NCBI RefSeq assembly: GCF_011927835.1
Contig: NZ_JAATJH010000012.1
Coordinates: 1-60,451 of the forward strand
Origin: Neolewinella antarctica
GTDB taxonomy: Bacteria; Bacteroidota; Bacteroidia; Chitinophagales; Saprospiraceae
DNA length: 60,451 nt
Reading direction: 5' to 3'
The notes below the pieces were generated by a model. It ran no database searches. It was given only the letters and a program-made list of their open reading frames with translations, and was not told the DNA's origin. Positions within the stretch are counted from its first letter, which is position 1. The number at the start of each line of letters is the position of its first letter. Made by a program: the position numbers and the translations under genes. This document shows, in pieces, positions 52,154 to 60,451 of this stretch.

Positions 52154-52678
52154 ATGAGTGCCACCTCCGTAATGCCGTACTTTATTAAGCCTTCCCAAAA
52201 TCTTTCCGCCGCCGAGAAGGAAACTGCCTACGCAACCGCCCGGCAGCAAATCCTGGCTACGCTGGGGGAGGAGACGGACGAGCAGATTAAAATGGTGACC
52301 GTTAATTGCTTGCTCAAAACTCACTTGCCTTACTTTTACTGGGTGGGATTTTATCTTAACCGGGGTGACGAGACGCTGCGCGTAGGGCCGTACCAGGGGA
52401 CGCTCGGTTGTCTTTACATTAAATTTGGTCGGGGCGTTTGTGGTAGCGTGGCCCAGTCCGGCAAAACCAAGATCGTTGCCAATACGCACGCGCTGGAGCA
52501 AGGTTCGGAGCACATCGCCTGCGACCCGAATAGCCAGTCGGAAATCGTCCTGCCGGTTCTGCGGGCAGATGGTAGTTTGCTGGGTGTTTTTGACGTGGAT
52601 AGTACGGAGTTGGGTTCTTTTGATGGGGTTGATGAGCGGTGGTTAACGGGATTACTGGGGGGAATTTTCGGGAATTAG
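52154..52678 (+). CDS. msrC: free methionine-(R)-sulfoxide reductase (GAF domain)
   Basis: A 174-aa GAF-fold enzyme reducing free Met-R-sulfoxide. The catalytic cysteines are Cys86 (GTLGCLYIKF), Cys96 (GRGVCGSVAQ) and Cys123 (EHIACDPNSQSE), with spacing like E. coli fRMsr (C84, C94, C118). VGFYLNRGDETLRVGPYQG and PVLRADGSLLGVFDVDS are typical. A repair enzyme for oxidised methionine in the cytoplasm. Confidence 0.92.
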   Translation: MSATSVMPYFIKPSQNLSAAEKETAYATARQQILATLGEETDEQIKMVTVNCLLKTHLPYFYWVGFYLNRGDETLRVGPYQGTLGCLYIKFGRGVCGSVAQSGKTKIVANTHALEQGSEHIACDPNSQSEIVLPVLRADGSLLGVFDVDSTELGSFDGVDERWLTGLLGGIFGN

Positions 52679-52685
52679 CCCGCTT

Positions 52686-53103
52686 GGTTACACATCTGAT
52701 GAGCTTTTCCGGCCTTTCGCTTCGCTCGGGCTGGAAAAGACGCATCCGATGAGAACTAAGCTTAGTGGTACTCAACCCTGACATTTGTGGCACACTACTG
52801 GACATTTTCAAATTGGACGCTTGGAGGACTCGAAACCCTTCGCTACGCTTTAGTTTCGAGACGCTCCAAGGTTCTAAAATTCTACTTGAGGACCTTGGAG
52901 CGTCCTCTGCCGTGAAGCCGAAGGCGAAATTGTTGAGGTCCTCCAAGCGTCCGGGGAAAATGTCCAGTAGTATGCATTTATGGTCATTCTACGAGGATCC
53001 ACAATACAGTGGCTCTAGCTTCACTGCTGCCAGCGGTTCTCGTCGAATGTATCTTTTTGTGCTGGCACGGAGTGTCTGCGCAAAAAGTTCATCAGAAGTG
53101 TAA
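52686..53103. mobile_element. nested palindromic element (MITE-like), about 420 bp
   Basis: Outer pair: a CATCTGATGA-family hairpin repeat at 52686-52760 (plus) and an inverted copy at 53016-53103 (minus). Inner pair: terminal inverted repeats of about 38 bp at 52791-52830 and 52937-52974 (CTACTGGACATTTTC.....GGACGCTTGGAGGAC, about four mismatches). Between them lie further stems (CTCGAAAC/GTTTCGAG and ACGCTCCAAGGT/ACCTTGGAGCGT). There is no transposase, and no clear target-site duplication was seen. It looks like a non-autonomous element, but two independent repeats landing together is an alternative. It fills the msrC-scpA gap, and its end adjoins the scpA promoter. Confidence 0.6.
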
Positions 53104-53113
53104 TCGCGTCAAC

Positions 53114-53121
53114 TACCTTCG
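53114..53121 (+). promoter_or_regulatory. -7-like box just before scpA
   Basis: TACCTTCG, 9 nt before ATG 53131, as at 39691-39698. Implies a nearly leaderless mRNA. Confidence 0.4.
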
Positions 53122-53130
53122 CCCACCCCA

Positions 53131-53895
53131 ATGGCTACCTATCAAATAAAATTACCCCAGTTCGAAGGGCCCTTCGATCTCCTGCTGTTCTTCATTGAGC
53201 GGGACGAGTTGGATATCTACGACATTCCCATCGCCACGGTAACGGACGATTTTCTAGCTTATATGCGGCAGGCGGAGTCTATGGACATCGATCTGGCGAG
53301 TGAGTTTGTGCTGGTCGCGGCGACGCTTTGCCGGATTAAGGCGAAGCTGCTCATTCCACGCAAGGCCGTTGATGAGGAAGGTAACGAGATCGACCCACGG
53401 GAGGAGTTGGTGGCGCGGCTGCTGGAGTACAAACGCTATAAATCCGTCCTGGAAGAACTTCGCCGCCTGGAAACCGACCGGGGCATGCGTAGTTACCGGG
53501 GTAATATTTCGGCTGAGCTTTCCCAAATTGCTACGCGGGCGCTGGTGGATGTCGAACTGGAATCGGTTACGCTTTTTAAATTGCTCAAGGCGTACGAGCG
53601 GATGCTGGGGCGGCTGGAGGACGAGGCTAACCGGCCAGCTATTCACGAGATTGCGCAGTTTAGCCACACGGTCGATGAGGAGCAGGAACGGATTATGACG
53701 CTGGTTGCGGGGACGGCTTTTGGTAAGGCGCGGCCGAGTTTTACGGAGATTTTTGCGATTTGCGAGACGCGTATTCATGCAATCGTTGCGTTTCTTGGCT
53801 TACTTGAATTACTCAATGCGCGCGAGATTCGCTTGATACCCGGAGAGGGGGTGAATAATTTTTGGCTGGGTCTGCCACTTGGGGAGGAGGAGTAA
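53131..53895 (+). CDS. scpA: segregation and condensation protein A
   Basis: A 254-aa kleisin of the SMC-ScpAB complex that compacts and separates the chromosome. It has the N-terminal IKLPQFEGPFDLLLFFIERDELDIYDIPIATVTDDFLAYM, the LASEFVLVAATLCRIKAKLLIP helix, and a C-terminal winged-helix part with TFTEIFAICETRIHAIVAFLGLLELL-like residues. No scpB or smc in the window. Confidence 0.95.
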   Translation: MATYQIKLPQFEGPFDLLLFFIERDELDIYDIPIATVTDDFLAYMRQAESMDIDLASEFVLVAATLCRIKAKLLIPRKAVDEEGNEIDPREELVARLLEYKRYKSVLEELRRLETDRGMRSYRGNISAELSQIATRALVDVELESVTLFKLLKAYERMLGRLEDEANRPAIHEIAQFSHTVDEEQERIMTLVAGTAFGKARPSFTEIFAICETRIHAIVAFLGLLELLNAREIRLIPGEGVNNFWLGLPLGEEE

Positions 53896-53900
53896 AATCA

Positions 53901-53929
53901 GGGCGCGGTCCCGATAGCTATCGGGAGTG
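53901..53929 (-). repeat. dispersed GC-rich motif with 18-bp palindrome
   Basis: GGGCGCGG then TCCCGATAGCTATCGGGA then GTGAAA, identical to 35518-35546 and placed 5 nt after the scpA stop. Both copies follow a stop codon closely. Confidence 0.75.
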
Positions 53930-54009
53930 AAAAGTTGATTGGGCAGGGCCGGACTCCGAAAGCTTTATCCTACTACATAAATAACCTTAATACTTGGACT
54001 TATTAACGC

Positions 54010-54864
54010 TCATTCGGCAAGGTTTCCATCCAAAATAGCCCTGATTCCCGCTAGCGCAATAGCCATTCTCCCCGTCAACAATACCTCCCGGTCAAATTCA
54101 TTTACTGGCTCGACGTTCACGATTACGTATACCGTTCGCTCACCCGCAACCGCGTAGCCGACGAACCAGCCGTTATTTTGGCCTCGGTCGATGGACCAGC
54201 CGGTTTTTCCATAAAGTTTATACCCCTTCCCCTCCGGCCGCCGCATAATGGCGGAGAGTTTAGTATAAGTTTCTGGTCGTAGTGGAAGTGATTGATTTTT
54301 GATATTGTGCGGAAACCTTAATTGCTCTAACGGACTAGTGCGGGCGGAGCCGAGTAGCCAGAATACGTCGACGCTGTCGGGCGTGACGGTAATGTCGGCG
54401 TAGTTCAGTTTACGCAGATAGTCGTTCATCCGTTCCGCACCGATGGAGCGTGCTAAGCCTCGGTAGCAGGGGACGCAGGACCGGGCGAAAGCTTGTTGCA
54501 CCGTCAGGTCTTGGTTCCAACCCGCGTTGTTTCGCTCGGTACCATCCCACTCAAATACGGTATTCTGGTCTTTAAGCAGCTCTAGCTCCAGCCCGATTAC
54601 AGTGTTGGCAATCTTGAAGGTAGACGCAGGAAGTGCGCCTTCCGCTTTCCAGCCGAAATCGTTCGAAAACAAACTGTCTGAGCTCTCGTCGTAGAGGAGG
54701 ATTGACCCCGTAAGATTGCTGGCAGAAAACAAGCTATCCAGACCGGCTAGCGTCCGACGCTGTTGAAATACTTCGCCGCGCGCATCGGCGCTTAGTACGC
54801 CCGTTCTTGACTCCCTGCAGGAGAGTAGACAAAGCAACAGTGAAAATAAAATTAGTCGATACAT
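54010..54864 (-). CDS. class D (OXA-type) beta-lactamase
   Basis: A 284-aa serine beta-lactamase. Lipoprotein-type signal (LLLCLLSC). Motifs in order: STFK with Ser81 and Lys84, SCV at 129-131, LNYAD at about 153-157 in place of the usual YGN, FWLLGSARTSPLEQLRF (class D omega region), YGKTGW at about 218-223, and GWFVGY. All catalytic elements are present except that YGN reads YAD. Chromosomal, with no integron or transposon nearby, so likely an intrinsic gene. A BlaR-type sensor domain is excluded by the absence of membrane helices. Confidence 0.9.
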   Translation of the reverse strand: MYRLILFSLLLCLLSCRESRTGVLSADARGEVFQQRRTLAGLDSLFSASNLTGSILLYDESSDSLFSNDFGWKAEGALPASTFKIANTVIGLELELLKDQNTVFEWDGTERNNAGWNQDLTVQQAFARSCVPCYRGLARSIGAERMNDYLRKLNYADITVTPDSVDVFWLLGSARTSPLEQLRFPHNIKNQSLPLRPETYTKLSAIMRRPEGKGYKLYGKTGWSIDRGQNNGWFVGYAVAGERTVYVIVNVEPVNEFDREVLLTGRMAIALAGIRAILDGNLAE

Positions 54865-54928
54865 GGTCTAATTGATGGGTAATTCACCTTACTAGGTTAT
54901 CCATTAGTCAGACCTAAACGCCTCTCCT

Positions 54929-55291
54929 ATGTCAATACTTGCTCAGTTTATGGTTGCACTCGTTGCTCTCATCCACCTCTGCATTTTTTGGATCGAGGCT
55001 TTTGCTTGGGAAACCGCTGGGCCGAAAGCATTCCCCAGCATGCCCCGTGCCTTATTTGGTAGCACCAAAGTCATGGCCGCTAATCAGGGCGTTTATAACG
55101 GATTCCTTGCGGCGGGGCTGATCTGGTCATTACTCATTCAGAATGCGGCGTGGTCGGCAAACGTCGGCTTGTTCTTCTTAGCCTGTGTGGCCGTAGCCGG
55201 TGTTGTGGGTGCACTGACGGTGGATCGGAAGATTTTGTTTATTCAGATGGTGCCAGCGGTGGTTGGGATCGCGTTGATTCTCTTAAGGTAG
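54929..55291 (+). CDS. DUF1304 small membrane protein
   Basis: A 120-aa protein with four hydrophobic helices (about 2-24, 52-70, 75-93 and 98-118) and the conserved stretch FWIEAFAWETAGPKAF followed by MAANQGVYNGFLAAGL. Family function unknown; inner membrane. Stands alone, divergent from the beta-lactamase. Confidence 0.9.
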   Translation: MSILAQFMVALVALIHLCIFWIEAFAWETAGPKAFPSMPRALFGSTKVMAANQGVYNGFLAAGLIWSLLIQNAAWSANVGLFFLACVAVAGVVGALTVDRKILFIQMVPAVVGIALILLR

Positions 55292-55346
55292 ATGCAAATT
55301 GACTATTGTTATTCACATTTAGCTTGATACCAGTCGTGAAACAACC

Positions 55347-55378
55347 GAAAAGGCCCATGAAATTATATTCACGGGCCT
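55347..55378 (-). terminator. terminator of the susCD operon
   Basis: Minus strand AGGCCCGTGAA / TTTCATGGGCCT with a short loop, then TTTC, about 35 nt after the SusD stop. Confidence 0.75.
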
Positions 55379-55410
55379 CCTGGCAAAAAAGCTTTACGGT
55401 TCGAGCAAGT

Positions 55411-56769
55411 TTAGTTGTACCCGGGGTTCTGCGTTATTGCTGGATTGGTATCGATCTCAGATTGCGGAATTGGGAAAACGAGTTCATTCGCGTCGGCGTC
55501 AAATCCATCGACGGAAAGGCCGAGGCGGCGGATGTCGTGAATGAAGAAACCTTCGAAGGCTAACTCGCGGAAGCGCTCTTCAAGAATCGTATTAATGCTA
55601 ATGTCATCTTCGATGTTATCATCATCATCCTCTAACAGTTCAGCTCCCGCACGAGCCCGTATGGTATTTAAATCAGCTAGTGGACTGGCACCGACTTCCG
55701 TATCTAGCCGAAGGTTAGTTTCGGCGCGAATAAGGTACATCTCGGCCAAACGAATAAGGGCGATATTACCAAACTGATTACTGTACTTACCGGTGAGGCG
55801 GTTACCACTTTGCCGACTGGCGTAGAAGTAATCCCCCCGCACGTCCAACGTATCAGTAAATAGCGTTAAATAAGCATCGGTAACGATAATGTCGCCACCC
55901 CGGCCACCATTCTCCTCATCCGCATAATGATTAATTAAATCATTTTGCCCGTCCTGTGAAGTAACCTGAAAGGCGAATAGATCTTCGGTACTGTTTTCGT
56001 CATTATTGAATGCGCCGGCATAGTCAGCCGTTAGCATCCGACCGCTATTCAGAATAACATTATTGGCAGCGGTCCTAGCTACTTCATAATTACCTAGTTG
56101 CAGATTCACCCTTGCCAAAAGGGCCTGAGCGGAATACTCATCAGCAAAAAAGCTATTTGATCCTGGTAGGATGTCTACTGACGTTTGAAGGTCGGCAAGG
56201 ATTAGGTCATAGATAGCACTGGTCGGAGATCTATCCAGCGAGAGGTCTACGGCATAATCGGAGATTCCGGTCGTGCGTAGTGGAACACCCATGTCACCGG
56301 AACCAAAGTGGCGCACCAAATCAAAATAGCAGAGGCCGCGCAAGAATCTTGCTTCGCCTTCGATACGGTTCCTTTCTTCCGGGTCGCTTTCTATCTTATC
56401 CAGGTTGTCTAAGACAAGATTGGCCTGGTTGATCGTTGCGTAGTGATTGTTCCAGAAAAGTGCAATGAAGTTATTATCCGTTAAAATATCTTTCGTAACG
56501 ACCTGACGGGGGTCGAGAAAGGTTCCCACCCAGGAAATGCGGTCACCAGCACCGAGCAAATCAGCCATAAACTGCATCTGCCCACCGTAGGATTCGTCCT
56601 TGCCCGCCTCGGCGTACGCGCCAACCAAAATATTGCGAACGTTAGCCTCCGTAGCCGTGGCGAGTTCTCCAGAAATAGATTGTTCCGGCGCTAGCTCTAA
56701 TCGATCACCACAGGCGGTGAGGCAGCAGAAAAGGAGGCCGAAAGAGAGTGTGTTGATTAATTGTCTCAT
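55411..56769 (-). CDS. RagB/SusD family nutrient-uptake outer membrane lipoprotein
   Basis: A 452-aa surface lipoprotein that binds substrate at the mouth of a SusC channel. Lipobox LTAC (about residue 20). SusD N-terminal region LELAPEQSISGELATATEANVRNILVGAYAEA, the TPR-like FLRGLCYFDLVRHFG, and the C-terminal RLAEMYLIRAETNLRL and FPIPQSEIDTNPAITQNPGY are diagnostic. It follows the SusC gene by 13 nt. No glycosidase or peptidase is linked, so the ligand is unknown. Confidence 0.95.
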   Translation of the reverse strand: MRQLINTLSFGLLFCCLTACGDRLELAPEQSISGELATATEANVRNILVGAYAEAGKDESYGGQMQFMADLLGAGDRISWVGTFLDPRQVVTKDILTDNNFIALFWNNHYATINQANLVLDNLDKIESDPEERNRIEGEARFLRGLCYFDLVRHFGSGDMGVPLRTTGISDYAVDLSLDRSPTSAIYDLILADLQTSVDILPGSNSFFADEYSAQALLARVNLQLGNYEVARTAANNVILNSGRMLTADYAGAFNNDENSTEDLFAFQVTSQDGQNDLINHYADEENGGRGGDIIVTDAYLTLFTDTLDVRGDYFYASRQSGNRLTGKYSNQFGNIALIRLAEMYLIRAETNLRLDTEVGASPLADLNTIRARAGAELLEDDDDNIEDDISINTILEERFRELAFEGFFIHDIRRLGLSVDGFDADANELVFPIPQSEIDTNPAITQNPGYN

Positions 56770-56782
56770 GGTTCCGGTAGAT

Positions 56783-59768
56783 TTAGAAGTTTACGTTAAT
56801 ACCCACGGATACCGTCTTAGCGGCGGGGGCGGAGTAGAAGGACTGACCGGTACTCAAGTCATCGTTTGAGTCGTTACGAGATTCCGGGTCGTAGCCGGGG
56901 AAATCCGTAAACGTGAGTAGGTTGATTCCAGTGAAGTAGATTTGAGTATCGGACAAGCCTACCTTGTCGTTAAACAGTCTCGGTAGATCGTAACTCAGGG
57001 TCAAGTTCCGAAGACGAATGAAGTCAGCTCGGTCCAGGTAGCGAGTGGAATTTGCCGTCCCGTTGCCGCCAAAGAAACGGGCCTCCGGCACGTCCGTAAT
57101 ATCACCCGGGTTCTGCCAACGGTTGAGTTGGTCGACGGTTTGGTTATCGTAAAAATCACCATTTGCTGATTGGAAGCGACCGCCACCGTTGTAGACCGAA
57201 GCGCCCCACTCACCCATGAAAGTAAAGTTGAGGGTTACACCCCTGTATGATATTGTATTGGTGAACCCCGCGGTCCAGTCCGGAAACGGATTTCCTACGA
57301 CTTTTCGATTAGCCTCGTTAACACTATTCGTCGTTTCGCCAGCATCCTCACCATCGCCGTTGATGAAATAAAGTGCGTCTCCGTTTTCGGGGTCCACGCC
57401 GGCGTATTCCGGAAGGTAGTGCGCGGAAATCGGCTCGCCAACGCGGTTGATGTTCTGACTGAAAATGACGTCCGCATTGTTGTTAGGCAGCTCAACTAGT
57501 TCGTTGAAGTTGCGCGCCGCATTGAAGTTAGCATTCCAAACAAAGCCATCACTGTTAATTAAGTCCGCATTCAGCACGAATTCGACACCTCTGTTATCTA
57601 GTATACCGATATTCTGATTAATTGCGGTAGCTCCGGAGCTACCCGGAAGAGGTACTTCAAACAGTAATCCTTCGGTACGTTTGTTATAAAAGTCAATTTC
57701 TCCAGAGAGCCGACTATCTAGTAGTCCGAACTCAAGTCCCAAATCTAACTGAGTGGAGGTCTCCCAGGTGAGATCGTTGTTGCCGGGTTGGGTGGGCTGG
57801 ATACCCGACCGTTGGTTGTAGGACGTTCCCTGAAATAAGAATAGCGAGGGAAAGTTCCCAATCTCGGAGTTACCGAGTTGCCCGTAGCTAAGCCGGAGCT
57901 TCAAAAAAGAGAGCGTAGGATTGTTCTGTAGCCAAGGCTCTTGTGAAACAATCCAACCGATTGATCCTGCGGGGAAAATGCCATAACGTGAGTTAGCACC
58001 GAAACGAGAAGAACCGTCCCGACGAATACTACCCTTTACGAAGTACCGACCATCATAAACGTACTGAGCGCGTCCAAAATAAGAGAAAAAGGCGTAAGAA
58101 CTTCGTACGCCTAAACCTTCGGTGATTTCTGCCGCGCTATTGATGGTCTGAAAATCATCAGAGGGAAATTCATTACCGGTAACGCTATTGAAAAATCGGT
58201 CCGCTTGGTTGAATTCCGTACCGGCGACTAAATTGATGTTGTGCTTCTCCGTCAAGTCTCTCTCGTAAGTAAGGTAATTAGTAAATACGTAGGATTCCTG
58301 AACTGAGTTTGAATTACGGACTTGACCGTTTGTAGCTTGAAAAGGCGTCCGACTACCCCGAAATTGATCTTCCGTTTGGTAACTCATATCGTAGCCAAAG
58401 TCAGTATTAAAGCTCAGGCCATCCAAGATTTTGTATTGGCCATACGCCTTGCCGGTCAATCTGCGCAGCTTAGTAACATAGTTACCGAAATCTAACTCCA
58501 GGAGGAAGTTAGGGTATACAGTTCCGGCATAAGGAGTACCGTCCGCGAGGCGAGCCGGTGAGATGGGTGCCTGGGCAATTGCCTGGATGGGATTAACGAA
58601 GGCGTTGTCATTTGCAATCCGATCGATCGTCGTGGTGGAATAGCCCAGATTTAGTCCCGCAGAAAATCTATCGGTAAAATTGTGCTTTAGATTGGTCCGG
58701 GCGGAAAAACGTTCGAGCGCGTTACCGAGTAGGATGCCTTCGGTATCATTGTAAGCTCCCCCGAAGTAGTAGATTGTTTTTTCGTCACCGCCGGAAACGG
58801 AGAAGTTAGCGTTGGTCTGACTGCCGGAACGAAATGCTTCGTCGTTCCAATCCGTATCTACCTCACCGTTGCGCCAATCGGTGCCGTTAGAAATAGCGTC
58901 GAGCGTTCTGATAACCCTTGCTTCCTCCCCTCCATTTACGGACGCTTCGGTAAGCAGTTCCACGTATTCTTCGGCATTGAGGAATTCTACTAAGTTCGTT
59001 GGGGAACTGGTGCCCGTGGACACGTTGAGGTTCATTCTAGCTTTACCGATCTTACCGCGTTTGGTGGTAATCAGGACAACCCCGTTCGCTCCCCGCGCGC
59101 CGTAAATGGCTGCGGAACTAGCATCTTTCAAGATGTCGATGGACTCGATTTCGGAGGGGCTCAACGAAAGAAGCGGGTTAGTGGGTGCGCCGTTCTGAGA
59201 TTCGTTCTGATTGATGAGGGGAACACCGTCCAGCACGTACAGTGGTTGGCTACCGGCACTAACACTGGAAGCACCACGCACCCGGATATTGATACCGGCG
59301 TCAACTTTACCGTTGGTCTGCGTCACCCGAACCCCCGCCGCTTTACCGGCAAAGGTGCTTTGAAAATTGGCCACGGGTACCTTGTCAATGTCTTCCGACG
59401 AAAGCTTGACTACGTTATCCGTCAGGAAGCGCTTACTGGTAGAGCCGTAGCCAATCACGACAACTTCGTCGAGCGTAGAAGAAGATTCCGCCAGGATGAT
59501 TTCGTAGGAGGTTACGTTAGTAACGGGGACGTTCTTAGTAATGAACCCCGTATAGCTAATGCGTAGTTGCTTAGCTCCTTCGGACAAGGTCATGGCGAAG
59601 CCGCCATCGATGTCGGTAACGGTTCCGCTGGAGGTACCTGCCTCGAGAATAGTAGCACCAATGAGGGGGATGGCCATCACCATCCGTCACGGTACCCTTG
59701 ATGGCTAGCTGGGCGGAAGCGACCAGACTAACGAGCAGCAACAAGGCTGTTGTTAAGTATTTTTTCAT
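56783..59768 (-). CDS. SusC/RagA family TonB-linked outer membrane protein, frameshifted near N-terminus
   Basis: The reading frame from ATG 59768 (MKKYLTTALLLLVSLVASAQ signal, then AIKGTVTDGDG) breaks at a run of five G on the plus strand (59665-59669). From there the correct frame continues as PLIGATILEAGTSSGTVTDIDGGF (carboxypeptidase-like domain), the TonB box-like STLDEVVVIGYG, the plug with YVLDGVP and RGANGVVLITTK, and the barrel. The span of 2986 nt is 3n+1, so one extra base explains it. An isolated frame start at 59683 (966 aa) would lack a signal. It could be a sequencing error, a recent pseudogene or homopolymer phase variation. Confidence 0.85.
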
Positions 59769-60015
59769 ACTGTTATTACTTAGTGAGTGTAAAAGAATTC
59801 CTAGTTAAAATCGCTCGCTCAACTAATAAGTACTGGCGAGATTAATTACAAGGTAATCTATGCAATGCGGATAACCTGATGAGAAGCAGGACGGGCCGGG
59901 GCCATTAATTGGCTTTCTCTTGCCAAAAGGCTCCTATTTACTAGTGTGGTGGGGAAGAATAAATCATTTGATATTTTTTATGTAGCGTCCGGTATTGCCC
60001 TTCACAAATCTACCC

Positions 60016-60032
60016 TGCACCCGCGGCCGCGC
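60016..60032 (+). repeat. dispersed 17-bp motif, one mismatch
   Basis: TGCACCCGCGGCCGCGC, differing from the exact copies by one base. Confidence 0.7.
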
Positions 60033-60212
60033 AACTTTAAGCTAAGCTTCTACCACTTATAATTTGGCCTACTGACCACTTTGAGCATCACATAACTGGC
60101 GGAAAGAAGTTTTTGAAGAATCGTTTTTACGACACTCCGTTTCTCCACACAAAAAAGCATTCAACCCGGACAGGATCGAATGCTTCTCTTTTAAGAAAAT
60201 CATACACTTACT

Positions 60213-60345
60213 AACTGATGTTACGCAGATTATTTCGCCACATAAACACAAAAGCACAAAAATCGGTGTACGGCTACGCCGAAGCACCGTGTACTTACTC
60301 TTGTGTGTTTATGTGGCATAACCCAGTTGCGTAAGATTCAGTTAC
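60213..60345. repeat. 133-bp palindromic intergenic element
   Basis: Nested stems: ACTGA..TTACGCA / TTGCGTAA..TCAGT, GCCACATAAACACAA / TTGTGTGTTTATGTGGC, and a central CGGTGT...ACCG pair around GGCTACGCC. Shares blocks with the palindrome at 12461-12555. Confidence 0.75.
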
Positions 60346-60451
60346 TAAGCCAAAAACCATACTACTAGACATTTTTAACAATCGGGTGATTTTGTCCGGG
60401 ATCGAGCGCTATTATTCGATAAAGGAACTTTTCCAGATTCGCGCACCAAGG

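Larger units (their letters stand above)
59769..60451. other. non-coding right end with repeats
   Basis: No gene supported (a 72-codon frame at 60069-60287 overlaps the palindrome). Contains the susCD leader without an evident TAnnTTTG box, a copy of the dispersed 17-bp motif at 60016-60032, the palindrome at 60213-60345, and at 60357 CATACTACTAGACATTTT, which matches the terminal repeat of the element at 52791. The window ends before a partner end could be seen. Confidence 0.6.

Noticed and set aside
52765..53103. 112-codon frame between msrC and scpA
   Set aside because: It lies entirely within nested inverted repeats, which explain the sequence better than a protein would.
60069..60287. 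72-codon minus-strand frame near the right end
   Set aside because: Overlaps a palindromic element and lacks protein character.

Overview
The window is chromosomal DNA of a moderately GC-rich Bacteroidota, most likely a marine Saprospiria of the Lewinella/Neolewinella type. Supporting signs are two proteins with type IX secretion C-terminal sorting domains, a SusC/SusD pair, Cys-rich repeats of the 'DCP..N.GD.C' type, DUF2911, DUF6913 and GYDIA-type GHMP kinase families, and Bacteroidota promoters (TAnnTTTG at -7). There is no rRNA, CRISPR array, insertion sequence or prophage. Two tRNAs are present: Cys(GCA) and Leu(UAG).

Layout. 1-1636 has no protein gene; it holds two diverged tandem copies of a short transcribed unit (promoter box, about 145 nt, terminator) whose stems show compensatory changes, so they look like paralogous small RNAs. 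1637-3309 is a small membrane/envelope cluster resembling E. coli yqjD-yqjE-yqjK in plan. 3565-7373 holds a lipoprotein of 16 four-cysteine repeats, an ECF sigma factor and a membrane protein that looks like an anti-sigma/beta-barrel fusion. 7385-11398 (minus) carries a molybdenum hydroxylase pair, a PLP enzyme and a heavy-metal-binding protein. 11588-16069 has a GNAT/FemAB-like protein, a T9SS cargo protein, a flavin reductase and a GHMP kinase. 16062-20780 has a CHAT-domain protein and ribosomal protein S1. 20972-27604 (minus) holds a small membrane protein, tRNA-Cys, DUF4349 and AsmA-like proteins, and an accA-DUF6913-dapA operon.

27889-36378 is mostly plus strand: a translationally coupled pair of unrecognised proteins (221 and 1099 aa), a divergent HU gene, a 58-aa lipoprotein, an orphan DUF5691 protein, trhO and an SDR that lacks the usual catalytic Tyr. 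36526-50705 is mixed: a UDG-family protein, a large T9SS cargo protein, the CCA-adding enzyme, a candidate ncRNA, trigger factor, tRNA-Leu, a DUF457 membrane protein, a serine hydrolase, PepP, RluF, a degenerate exonuclease-like protein and an M29 aminopeptidase. 51067-59768 ends the window with DUF2911, free-Met-sulfoxide reductase, ScpA, a class D beta-lactamase, DUF1304 and a SusCD pair whose SusC gene has a one-base frameshift.

Most unusual is the intergenic DNA. A 17-bp motif, TGCACCCGCGACCGCGC, recurs about a dozen times in both orientations, also inside genes and in one case overlapping a promoter. A nested palindromic element at 52686-53103 looks like a non-autonomous mobile element, with a further copy of its outer repeat at 47538. 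Several long palindromes follow gene ends. None of these is explained by the genes.
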